In this document: positions 28,356 to 35,691 of the stretch, in pieces
Position numbering within the stretch: position 1 is the stretch's first letter
Layout: each line of letters opens with the position of its first letter
Assembly: GCA_903970615.1 (NCBI GenBank)
Contig: CAJCJH010000075.1
Span: 1-41,524 of the forward strand
Direction: 5' to 3'
DNA: 41,524 nt
From: Rhodospirillales bacterium
GTDB taxonomy: Bacteria > Pseudomonadota > Gammaproteobacteria > Nevskiales > Nevskiaceae
Position numbers and translations under genes: made by a program
The notes under the pieces: generated by a model
Told to the model about the DNA's origin: nothing
Seen by the model: the letters and a program-made list of their open reading frames with translations, nothing else
The model's database searches: none

Positions 28356-29036
28356 ATGTCTTCCCTCACTCTTGTTCAGCGTCTGGCGATTTACGCGCTG
28401 CCGCTGATTCTGGCGCTCACCGTGCGTGAAATGGTGCGCGGCCGCGTGGCGTACTGGCTCGGCGACAACAGCGGCGCACAGGCTGGCCGCCTCAGCCTCA
28501 ATCCGCTGAATCATGTCGATCCGCTCGGCACCTTGCTGTTGCCGGGCTTGATGCTCGCGCTCAGTTCGAGCGGTCTCGGCGGCATTCTTTTCGGCTGGCC
28601 GAAATTGATCCCGATCGATCTGCGCCGCTTCCGCGATCCGCGCCGCGATCTCGGCCTGATCGCCGTTTCCGGCCTCGGCGCCAATCTGCTGATGGCCTTC
28701 ATCTGGGGCGTGCTGCTGAAAATCACCATGATCCAGGGCGGCGATGCCGATGAAGGCATCTGGCTCGGCATGCGTTTGATGTCGGTTGCCGGCATCACCC
28801 TCAACGCCGGTTTCTTCGTCATCAACCTGCTGCCGATTCCGCCGTTCGATGGCGGCCGTGTACTGCTGAGTTTGCTGCCGCCGCGTCAGGCCGAAAAGCT
28901 GGCGGCGATCGAGCCGTACACGTTTTTCATTCTGCTGGCGCTGATGGTGACCAATCTGATCAGCGTGATTCTGGTGCCGCCGATGCAGCTCGTCGTCAGC
29001 ATCATCGCCGCCGTGCTGTCGCTGAACGACGCCTGA
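28356..29036 (+). CDS. M50 (site-2 protease) family membrane protein lacking HExxH
   Basis: 226 residues from ATG 28356. It has the architecture of the small M50B/rhomboid-like S2P proteins usually found beside yciO and trpS: about five membrane segments, the conserved GRLSLNPLNHVDPLGTLLLPG and the C-terminal NLLPIPPFDGG with Asp165, normally the third zinc ligand. However, where the family has HExxH in the first membrane segment, this protein has R24-E25-M-V-R28; both zinc-binding His are Arg, while the Glu is kept. Each change needs a single base (CAT/CAC to CGT/CGC). It is thus probably proteolytically dead, or binds its metal in another way. The intact frame and motifs elsewhere argue against random decay. 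Confidence 0.88.
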   Translation: MSSLTLVQRLAIYALPLILALTVREMVRGRVAYWLGDNSGAQAGRLSLNPLNHVDPLGTLLLPGLMLALSSSGLGGILFGWPKLIPIDLRRFRDPRRDLGLIAVSGLGANLLMAFIWGVLLKITMIQGGDADEGIWLGMRLMSVAGITLNAGFFVINLLPIPPFDGGRVLLSLLPPRQAEKLAAIEPYTFFILLALMVTNLISVILVPPMQLVVSIIAAVLSLNDA

Positions 29037-29093
29037 GTCCGCGCGCATGAGCGAGCCTTTCAAATCTGCAGCAAATTTTTTACTAATTCCCTC

Positions 29094-30104
29094 GTGACTC
29101 CATCGTCATCAACGCGCCCTGTCGTGCTCTCCGGCATCCAGCCTTCCGGCCGGCTCACGCTCGGCAATTATCTCGGCGCGATCAAGAACTGGCTGCCGCT
29201 GTCGGCCACTTACGATTGCTATTACATGCTGGTGGATTTGCACGCGATCACTGTGCGGCAGGAACCGGCGATTCTGCGCGAGCGTTGTTACGAATTCCTA
29301 GCGCTGTATATCGCCTGCGGACTTGATCCCGCCAACAACACACTGTTCGTGCAAAGCCATGTGCCGGCGCATGCGCGGCTCGCATGGATACTCAACTGCT
29401 ACACGCAATTCGGCGAGCTGAGCCGGATGACGCAGTTCAAGGACAAGAGCGCCAAGCATGTCGATAACATCAACGCCGGCCTGTTCGATTATCCGGTGCT
29501 GATGGCGGCAGACATCCTGTTGTACCAAGCCGCGCAGGTGCCGGTCGGCGACGACCAGAAGCAGCACCTGGAACTCACGCGCGATATCGCGCTGCGTTTC
29601 AACAATCTTTACGGCAACGTCTTCAAAGTGCCGGAGCCGATGATCCCGCCGGTCGGCGCGCGCATCATGGGTTTGCAGGAACCGACCGGCAAAATGAGCA
29701 AGTCGGACGACGCCGAAACCAACGCGCTGTATCTGCTCGATCCGCCGGACACGATCGTGCGCAAGATCAAGCGCGCGGTGACGGATATGGACAACAGCGT
29801 GCGCTTCTCCATCGCCGAAAAGCCTGGCGTGTCGAATCTTTTATCGATCTTGTCTGCGACCACGGGCGAAGCCATTCCAGCGCTCGAAAGCCGCTTTGCA
29901 GGGCAAGGTTACGGCGCGTTCAAATCCGCAGTTGCCGATGCGGTGGTCGAATGTCTCAAGCCCGTGCAAGCGAAGTATCACGACATCCGCGAAGACCGCG
30001 AAGGCCTGCGCCGCGTATTGCAGGATGGCGCGCATCGCGCATCCGCACGCGCCGATGCCACGCTGAAAAACGTCCACGAAGTGCTCGGCTTCATTCCCGA
30101 ATGA
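29094..30104 (+). CDS. trpS: Tryptophanyl-tRNA synthetase
   Basis: Charges tRNA-Trp; class I synthetase. 336 residues from a GTG start, similar to E. coli TrpS (334). The HIGH-equivalent is TLGN (22-25) in [15 protein letters not shown] and the KMSKS loop is at 200-204 ([12 protein letters not shown]). Other family motifs are MLVDLHAIT and [16 protein letters not shown]. Its stop overlaps the scpA ATG as ATGA, so the two are coupled. Confidence 0.97.
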   Translation: MTPSSSTRPVVLSGIQPSGRLTLGNYLGAIKNWLPLSATYDCYYMLVDLHAITVRQEPAILRERCYEFLALYIACGLDPANNTLFVQSHVPAHARLAWILNCYTQFGELSRMTQFKDKSAKHVDNINAGLFDYPVLMAADILLYQAAQVPVGDDQKQHLELTRDIALRFNNLYGNVFKVPEPMIPPVGARIMGLQEPTGKMSKSDDAETNALYLLDPPDTIVRKIKRAVTDMDNSVRFSIAEKPGVSNLLSILSATTGEAIPALESRFAGQGYGAFKSAVADAVVECLKPVQAKYHDIREDREGLRRVLQDGAHRASARADATLKNVHEVLGFIPE

Positions 30105-30970
30105 ACGCAGTCGCGGATGTTGCCGAAACCAATGCAACGGAAGCTGGCGTAACGGAGACCAGCGCAACGCCCGAAGCGAAGATGCCGCGCGTGCGTGGCG
30201 AAGCGCTCACCGAGTTGCCGCACGATCTCTACATTCCGCCGGATGCGCTGGAAGTTTTTCTCGATGCGTTTGAAGGTCCGCTCGATCTGTTGCTGTATCT
30301 GATCCGCAAACAGAACATCGACATCCTCGATATTCCGGTGCTGAAAATCACCCAGCAGTACATGAACTACATCGCGCTGATGCAGAGCCTGCGCTGGGAA
30401 CTCGCCGCCGAATATCTGGTGATGGCGGCATGGCTGGCTGAAATCAAATCGCGCATTCTGCTGCCGCGGCCGCCGTCGGTTGAGGAAGAAGTCGGCGACC
30501 CGCGCATGGAACTGGTGCGGCGTTTGCAGGAATACGAACGCTTCAAAACGGCCGCCGAAGCGCTCGATGCGCTGCCGCGTGCGGGCCGCGAAATCTTCAT
30601 CGCACAAGCGCGGCCGGAACGCCGCACCAGCGATGCGCCGCTGCCGGTGCCCGGTTTGCGCGAGCTGATGCTGGCGTTCCGCGACGTGCTGCTGCGCGCC
30701 GAAATGTTCAGCAAGCACAGCGTGCAGCGCGAGCCGCTTTCTGTGCGTGAACGCATGAGCCATATTCTCGATCGCATCAAAACCGGCCCGCTGCGTTTCG
30801 AGCAGTTGATCGATCTTGCAGAAGGTCATGCCGGCGTTGTGGTCTGCCTGCTGGCGGTGCTGGAATTGGTGAAAGGCCACCTGCTGGAAATCGCCCAGAC
30901 CGCGCCCTTCGCCGCACTCACGCTCGGCGCGCCGCAAGCGGCTGAAAGCGCGATCGAAGCCGCGGCCTGA
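30101..30970 (+). CDS. scpA: Segregation and condensation protein A (kleisin)
   Basis: The kleisin that bridges the two SMC heads and binds ScpB. The start at 30101 overlaps the trpS stop; the frame upstream is antisense-like within trpS. 289 residues: a variable N-terminal tail (about 45 residues), then the core motif [23 protein letters not shown], the helix [24 protein letters not shown], and a C-terminal winged helix ([17 protein letters not shown]). Its partners smc (17.3 kb) and scpB (next gene) are in the window. Confidence 0.95.
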   Translation: MNAVADVAETNATEAGVTETSATPEAKMPRVRGEALTELPHDLYIPPDALEVFLDAFEGPLDLLLYLIRKQNIDILDIPVLKITQQYMNYIALMQSLRWELAAEYLVMAAWLAEIKSRILLPRPPSVEEEVGDPRMELVRRLQEYERFKTAAEALDALPRAGREIFIAQARPERRTSDAPLPVPGLRELMLAFRDVLLRAEMFSKHSVQREPLSVRERMSHILDRIKTGPLRFEQLIDLAEGHAGVVVCLLAVLELVKGHLLEIAQTAPFAALTLGAPQAAESAIEAAA

Positions 30971-30990
30971 TCGCAAGCTGATCGAAATTT

Positions 30991-31863
30991 ATGGACGAAT
31001 CCGCCATCCAAATTGCAGAAGACACCGCGCCCGCATCGAGTGTTGATCTCGACGCCTCCGCGCGCATCGTCGAAGCGCTGCTACTGGCGGCAGACGGCCC
31101 GCTGTCGCTCGACGCGCTGCAACGCTTCGTCGGCGCGGAGCTCAATCTCAGCCGTAAGGATCTGCGCGATGCGCTGCTGCGATTGAGTGAACGCTATGCC
31201 GATTCCGCCGCACAACTGTGCGAAGTCGCCAGCGGCTGGCGCCTGCAAGTGCGGCCCGAGTTCGGCGAATGGGTGAGCCGTCTGTGGCAGGAAAAGCCGC
31301 CGAAATATTCGCGCGCCGCGCTCGAAACGCTGGCGCTGGTGGTCTATCGCCAGCCGATCACGCGCGGCGAAATCGAAGACATCCGCGGCGTCGCCGTCTC
31401 CACCAACATCCTGCGCACGCTGCTCGAACGCGGCTGGGTGCGCGAAGTTGGCGTGAAGGAATCGCCCGGCCGGCCATCGCTGTACGGCACCACCTCGCAG
31501 TTTCTCGATGACTTCAATCTGAAATCGCTGGATCAGTTGCCAGCCTTGCCCGAGATCAAGGATCTGGAACAACTCGAAGCGGCGATGAACAAGCTCGGCC
31601 TTGCGACTGAGTTGACGCCGGCGAAGCTTGCCGAGAACGCGAATGAAGGCACCGATAAAAATGCCGATAAAGATGCCAAGAAAACCGTGATCGCCGATGA
31701 CGCAAGCGTGATCGAAGCTGCTGCCGAAACGCTGGCGACGGAAGATGCGGCTCACGAGCACGCGAGCGACGACTTCAATCAGTCGCCAGCCAGCGACGAT
31801 GTCGAAGCCAGCCATCCCGAAAGCGATTCCGAAACTCCGCATTCCGAAGACGCGTCGCTCTGA
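30991..31863 (+). CDS. scpB: Segregation and condensation protein B
   Basis: ScpB dimers bind ScpA and complete the SMC condensin. 290 residues with two winged-helix domains: ARIVEALLLAADGPLSLDALQRF at about 18-40 and ALETLALVVYRQPITRGEIEDIRGV with RGWVREVGVKESPGRPSLYGTT further on. From about residue 205 the protein ends in an acidic, Asp/Glu/Ser-rich disordered tail (KNADKDAKKT, then HPESDSETPHSED), which makes it longer than Bacillus ScpB (about 200). It lies 20 bases after scpA. Confidence 0.94.
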   Translation: MDESAIQIAEDTAPASSVDLDASARIVEALLLAADGPLSLDALQRFVGAELNLSRKDLRDALLRLSERYADSAAQLCEVASGWRLQVRPEFGEWVSRLWQEKPPKYSRAALETLALVVYRQPITRGEIEDIRGVAVSTNILRTLLERGWVREVGVKESPGRPSLYGTTSQFLDDFNLKSLDQLPALPEIKDLEQLEAAMNKLGLATELTPAKLAENANEGTDKNADKDAKKTVIADDASVIEAAAETLATEDAAHEHASDDFNQSPASDDVEASHPESDSETPHSEDASL

Positions 31864-31865
31864 CG

Positions 31866-32804
31866 ATGACGGACGCGCGTATCCAGAAAGTCCTTGCCGA
31901 AGCTGGTGTCGCCTCGCGCCGCGCGGTCGAAAAGCTGATCGCCGAAGGCCGCGTCAAGGTCAATGGCGAAGTTGCAACGCCCGGCCAGAAAGTCAGGCTC
32001 GAAGATCGCGTGCAGGTGGATGGCCGCGGTGTGCGGCTGGCGAAAGTGGCGGAAGTGACACGCGTGCTGCTGTACAAAAAGCGCGTCGGCGAGTTGGTGA
32101 CGCGCGACGATCCCGAAGGCCGCAAAACCGTCTTCAGGAAATTGCCGGAACTGGAGAACGGCCGCTGGATCGCCGTCGGCCGTCTCGACCTCAACACGTC
32201 CGGCCTGCTGCTGCTGACCAACGATGGCGAACTCGCGCGGCGGCTGACGCATCCGAGTTTTGAGCTCGAACGCGAATACGCCGTGCGCGTGCTCGGCGAC
32301 ATGAACGATGACGTGCTGGAGCGCCTGCGCAAAGGCGTGCGGCTCGACGATGGCATGGCACACTTCGACAGCATCGAACGCGGCGACAACGAAGATGGCG
32401 AAGGCGCGAATCAATGGTGGCGTGTCACGCTCAAGGAAGGCCGCAACCGCGAAGTGCGGCGCTTGTTCGAGTCGCAACGCCTGCAAGTCAGCCGCCTGAT
32501 TCGCGTGCGCTATGGCCCGGTCACTCTCGGCCACGGCGTCAAGTCCAGCGGATACCGCGAACTCACCGCTGATGAAATGCGTGCCCTGCGTGCCGCGGTA
32601 AAACTGGAAACGGCCGCGGACCTGAAGAAAGCCGCGCCGCGCCGCCGCCCGCGCGATGCCGCCGTGCGCAATGCAGATGTCGAAGTGAGTGCTGCGCCAA
32701 CCGCCAAGCCCGCACGCTCAGCCGGCAAGGTTCGGCCGCCAAAAGTGGAGCGCAATCTCAAGCCCGCAGGCTGGAAGGGCTATCGGGCGAGGAAGCCGAG
32801 CTAA
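31866..32804 (+). CDS. rluB: 23S rRNA pseudouridine-2605 synthase RluB
   Basis: A RsuA-family pseudouridine synthase. 312 residues: an N-terminal S4 RNA-binding domain (ARIQKVLAEAGVASRRAVEKLI), then the catalytic domain with GRLDLNTSGLLLLTNDGELA, catalytic Asp108, and the motif EGRNREVRRLFESQRLQVSRLIRVRYG. The C-terminus is a basic, Arg/Lys/Pro-rich tail as in other RluB proteins. It begins two bases after scpB. RluE and RsuA are shorter and lack this tail, so RluB is the best assignment, supported by its place beside scpAB. Confidence 0.92.
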   Translation: MTDARIQKVLAEAGVASRRAVEKLIAEGRVKVNGEVATPGQKVRLEDRVQVDGRGVRLAKVAEVTRVLLYKKRVGELVTRDDPEGRKTVFRKLPELENGRWIAVGRLDLNTSGLLLLTNDGELARRLTHPSFELEREYAVRVLGDMNDDVLERLRKGVRLDDGMAHFDSIERGDNEDGEGANQWWRVTLKEGRNREVRRLFESQRLQVSRLIRVRYGPVTLGHGVKSSGYRELTADEMRALRAAVKLETAADLKKAAPRRRPRDAAVRNADVEVSAAPTAKPARSAGKVRPPKVERNLKPAGWKGYRARKPS

Positions 32805-32890
32805 GATCAACTCATCAAACGATTCACTTTGCTTAAACTATTGAGCGAAAATAACGAAAGAGATATCTGGTTTGGGGCATCTTGTTTGTA

Positions 32891-32914
32891 GTCGCCCTTA
32901 TTGGGGTGACTTTT
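32891..32914 (+). terminator. Possible terminator after rluB
   Basis: GTCGCCC (32891-32897) pairs with GGGTGAC (32904-32910), with one G-T pair, over a six-base loop, followed by TTTT. It lies 87 bases after the rluB stop and would end the yciO-rluB group. The T tract is short. Confidence 0.4.
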
Positions 32915-33069
32915 GAGCAAAAGCGCTGCGATATTTGCAATTCGAGGGACGTTAATCCCGGCGATGGATAATCATCGGACATAGCATTGGTCTGGTCCGC
33001 GTAGCCAGATGAAGCCCGCCTGCTCTGCGTCGATCAGGGGTCGGTCGTCTCAACCAATCGGAGACTGTG

Positions 33070-33474
33070 ATGGCAAAGATCACCGGAATCGGCGGAGTGT
33101 TCCTGAAGTGCAAGGGCGATCGCGCGGCGCTGGCGGCGTGGTACCAGCAGCATCTGGGCATGCCGCTGGAAGATTTCGGCGGTGCCATTCTCCGCTGGCC
33201 GGACGACAAGGCGGAAGACCGCGGCCTGACGGTGTGGCATCTGGCGGGCAAGGACAGCCAATGGTTCAGCCCGAGCGAGTCTGCCTTCATGATCAACTAC
33301 CGGGTGGACAATCTCGATGAACTGCTGACGCAGCTGCGCGCGGCGGGTGTAGCTGTGGTTGCCGGCCCGGAGTCGCACGAGAACGGCAAGTTCGCCTGGA
33401 TCATGGACCCGGATGGCAACAAGGTGGAGCTTTGGGAACCGATGCGCTGGGATGAGAAGAACAAGGGTGCGTGA
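33070..33474 (+). CDS. VOC-family (glyoxalase-fold) protein
   Basis: A 134-residue protein of the vicinal oxygen chelate superfamily, with two beta-alpha-beta-beta-beta units: KITGIGGVFLKCKGDRAALA with WYQQHLGMPLEDFGGAILRW, then FMINYRVDNLDELLTQLRAAG and the closing motif WIMDPDGNKVELWEP, whose Glu is a usual metal ligand. Members include glyoxalase I, bleomycin-binding proteins and ring-cleaving dioxygenases, so the substrate cannot be named. I prefer the ATG at 33070 to the GTG three bases earlier; CGGAGAC (33059-33065) is the likely ribosome binding site. It stands alone between rluB and the TPR array. Confidence 0.88.
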   Translation: MAKITGIGGVFLKCKGDRAALAAWYQQHLGMPLEDFGGAILRWPDDKAEDRGLTVWHLAGKDSQWFSPSESAFMINYRVDNLDELLTQLRAAGVAVVAGPESHENGKFAWIMDPDGNKVELWEPMRWDEKNKGA

Positions 33475-33849
33475 AGCCCTTGCCGATGCCGCCTGACAAT
33501 GTACAAATGGCGTTGCTGCAATTCCGCAAGGAATGATGGCTTGCTCTCGCCACGGATTTCGCAAGCGCCCAATCTGAGCCGGCGCCCTCTGCGGCTACGC
33601 ACAGGCATAGGTAACTTCAACATCCTCGCTACGTCCGCTGAAGGCAATGGTATTTGCCGTATTCGCTGGCATAATTCGGATCGATAATCACCGGGTGCCT
33701 CCGCTACGGATGGCAGTGACCCAGGCTGACACTCAAAAATTCGGCGTTGGGGATCAGGGTTCGGGCATGAGCGGAAAGCCGTTGCGATTACTGATGCCCG
33801 CGTCGATACCGATGAGTATCGCTGCGGTCGAGTTGCGGACGCGGCTGGC
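33475..33849. other. Gap before the TolB/TPR array, 375 bp
   Basis: No full gene is evident. The region contains the inverted remnant at 33495-33548 and a plus-strand frame (33647-33853, 68 codons from GTG) whose TGA overlaps the GTG of the first array gene as GTGA. I see no strong promoter pair, though the array must be transcribed from here or from further upstream. The minus strand is open from 33860 into the VOC gene, but apart from the remnant it shows no family motif. Confidence 0.4.
33495..33548 (-). pseudogene. Inverted remnant of a TolB/TPR gene 5' end
   Basis: Read on the minus strand these 54 bases encode ESKPSFLAELQQRHLYIV. The first array gene encodes NAKPSFFAELQRRHVYKV at its start, 13 of 18 identical, with clear DNA similarity too. 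After this the similarity stops and no membrane segment follows; the sequence runs into the VOC gene, and no start codon sits in the right place. It looks like a truncated, decayed extra copy in the opposite direction, abutting the array. Confidence 0.6.
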
Positions 33850-35691
33850 GTGAACGCCAAGCCCTCGTTCTTCGCGGAACTGCAGCGTCGCCACGTCTAC
33901 AAGGTCGGCGCGATGTACGCCGTCGCCGGCTGGCTGCTGGTGCAGGTCATCACGCAGGTGTTTCCAATCTTCGAGATCTCCGCACTGGTGCAGCGTATTC
34001 TGGTGCTCGCGATCATCACCGGCTTTCCGGTGGCGCCGGCGCTGGCCTGGCTGTTCGACATCACGCCGGAGGGCATCGTCAGAACCGGGGGGCTGCCCGC
34101 GAGCGGCGAGAGCCCGGCTGCGGTTCGGGAGCGGCGCGGTACCGACCGCAAGCTCAACTACGTGCTGGCTTCCCTGCTGCTGATGGCACTCGGATACTTC
34201 ATAGCAGAGCGCCTCGGCTACATCCGCGGTGGCGCGCCGCCGCAAGCGGGCGAGGAGAAGTCGATCGCCGTGCTGCCGTTCGCCAACATGTCGGGCGACG
34301 CTGCCAACGATTATTTTTCCGACGGCATCAGCGAGCAGATTCTCGACGTGCTGGCGTGTGTGCCGGGCCTGCACGTCGCCGCGCGAACGTCCTCGTTCTC
34401 GTTCAAGGGCAAGACGGTGGAGGTGCCCGACATCGCCCGCGCCCTGAACGTGCGTGTGGTGCTGGAGGGCAGCGTGCGCAAGCAGGACGACCGCGTACGT
34501 GTGACCGCGCAGTTGATCGACGCCGCCACCGGCTTCCACCTTTGGTCGGAGACCTACGACCGCCAGCTACACGATATTTTCGCGATCCAGGACGAGATTG
34601 CCACGGCGATCGGCGACGAGTTGAAGGTGAAGCTCGGCGACGCGCGCGCGGAGGGCCAGCACCGCGCCGGAACCGCGAACCTGCAGGCCTACGATTGGTA
34701 CTTGCGCGGCATCGCCCTGTGGTCGCAACGGACCCACGAGACGATCGGCCAAGTGATCCACGCTTTCGAACAGGCGACGGCTACCGATCCGCAGTATGCG
34801 CAGGGATATGCCGGCCTGGCACTGGCCTACTCCGTCGCCGGCGATTACAGCAATCGAATCTCCTACAGCGATAGCACCGCGTATGCGCGAGATGCTGCCG
34901 AGCGTGCGATCGCGCTCGACCCGACGCTGCCTGAGCCTTATGCAGCACTCGGCGTCATCGCGCAGCGCGAGGTGCGCCGTGACACGTCGGCCGCATTGTT
35001 ACGGCGTTCGATTGCGCTGGGCCCTTCGTTCGCTACGGCATACCAGTGGCTGGGAACGCTGCTATCGAGCAGTGGCGATCTGGCGGGTGGCTTGGAGATG
35101 CTGGAACGCGCAAGTGCGCTCGATCCGCGCTCCCCGATCGTGTCCCAGAACCATTCGTTCGCACTGCAGGCGCTCGGCCGCTACGCCGATTCGAAAGCGC
35201 TGTGCGAGCACCCCCTGGATGTCGACCCGGACTACGAGGTTTGTCTGGAAGACGTGGGCATGGATGAGCTGCTGCTCGGTCAGTACGATCAGGCGCGCGC
35301 GACGCTGCAGCACTTGGCGGCAGTGCAGAATCCCAGTGCTGCCGGGCAGGGTAACGAGCTGGTCGCGGCGCTCACCGGGCATGGCGACCGGCATGCGCTG
35401 GCGCTGCGCTACGCCAGCTTGGCGCTCGACAGTGAAAACGAGCCGGGTAGCGGTAACGCACTGGAGGCTTACAACATCCCGGCCTTGCTGGTACTGCTGG
35501 GCGAGCACGATCTGGCGCTGGATTTCCTGGAGCGCCTTGCCGGCTTCGCTGGAGGAACCGCGGACTGGGCAATCGTGCTGCCCGCGCTCGATCCCATCCG
35601 CTGCGAGCCACGCTTCATTGCCATCGTGCAGCGCCTCAAAATGCACGATCCGCATGCGGAGAAAGTCTGCGCCGGCAGGGTGTTGCAATGA
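33850..35691 (+). CDS. TolB-like/TPR membrane protein, array copy 1
   Basis: 613 residues from a GTG. Three membrane segments lie in the first 120 residues (about 18-38, 47-68, 103-119) after a short basic start, KPSFFAELQRRHVYKV. Residues 137-265 form a TolB-N/FlgO-like domain of the COG5616 type: KSIAVLPFANMSGD, DYFSDGISEQIL, VVLEGSVRK, HLWSETYDR, DIFAIQDEIA. TPR-like repeats follow from about 278 (AYDWYLRGIALWSQ, LPEPYAALGVIAQ, AYQWLGTLLSSSGDL). It belongs to the SDG subtype with copy 3. The soluble part is probably periplasmic or cytoplasmic scaffold; the family has no settled function. Its TGA overlaps the next ATG (ATGA). Confidence 0.88.
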   Translation: MNAKPSFFAELQRRHVYKVGAMYAVAGWLLVQVITQVFPIFEISALVQRILVLAIITGFPVAPALAWLFDITPEGIVRTGGLPASGESPAAVRERRGTDRKLNYVLASLLLMALGYFIAERLGYIRGGAPPQAGEEKSIAVLPFANMSGDAANDYFSDGISEQILDVLACVPGLHVAARTSSFSFKGKTVEVPDIARALNVRVVLEGSVRKQDDRVRVTAQLIDAATGFHLWSETYDRQLHDIFAIQDEIATAIGDELKVKLGDARAEGQHRAGTANLQAYDWYLRGIALWSQRTHETIGQVIHAFEQATATDPQYAQGYAGLALAYSVAGDYSNRISYSDSTAYARDAAERAIALDPTLPEPYAALGVIAQREVRRDTSAALLRRSIALGPSFATAYQWLGTLLSSSGDLAGGLEMLERASALDPRSPIVSQNHSFALQALGRYADSKALCEHPLDVDPDYEVCLEDVGMDELLLGQYDQARATLQHLAAVQNPSAAGQGNELVAALTGHGDRHALALRYASLALDSENEPGSGNALEAYNIPALLVLLGEHDLALDFLERLAGFAGGTADWAIVLPALDPIRCEPRFIAIVQRLKMHDPHAEKVCAGRVLQ

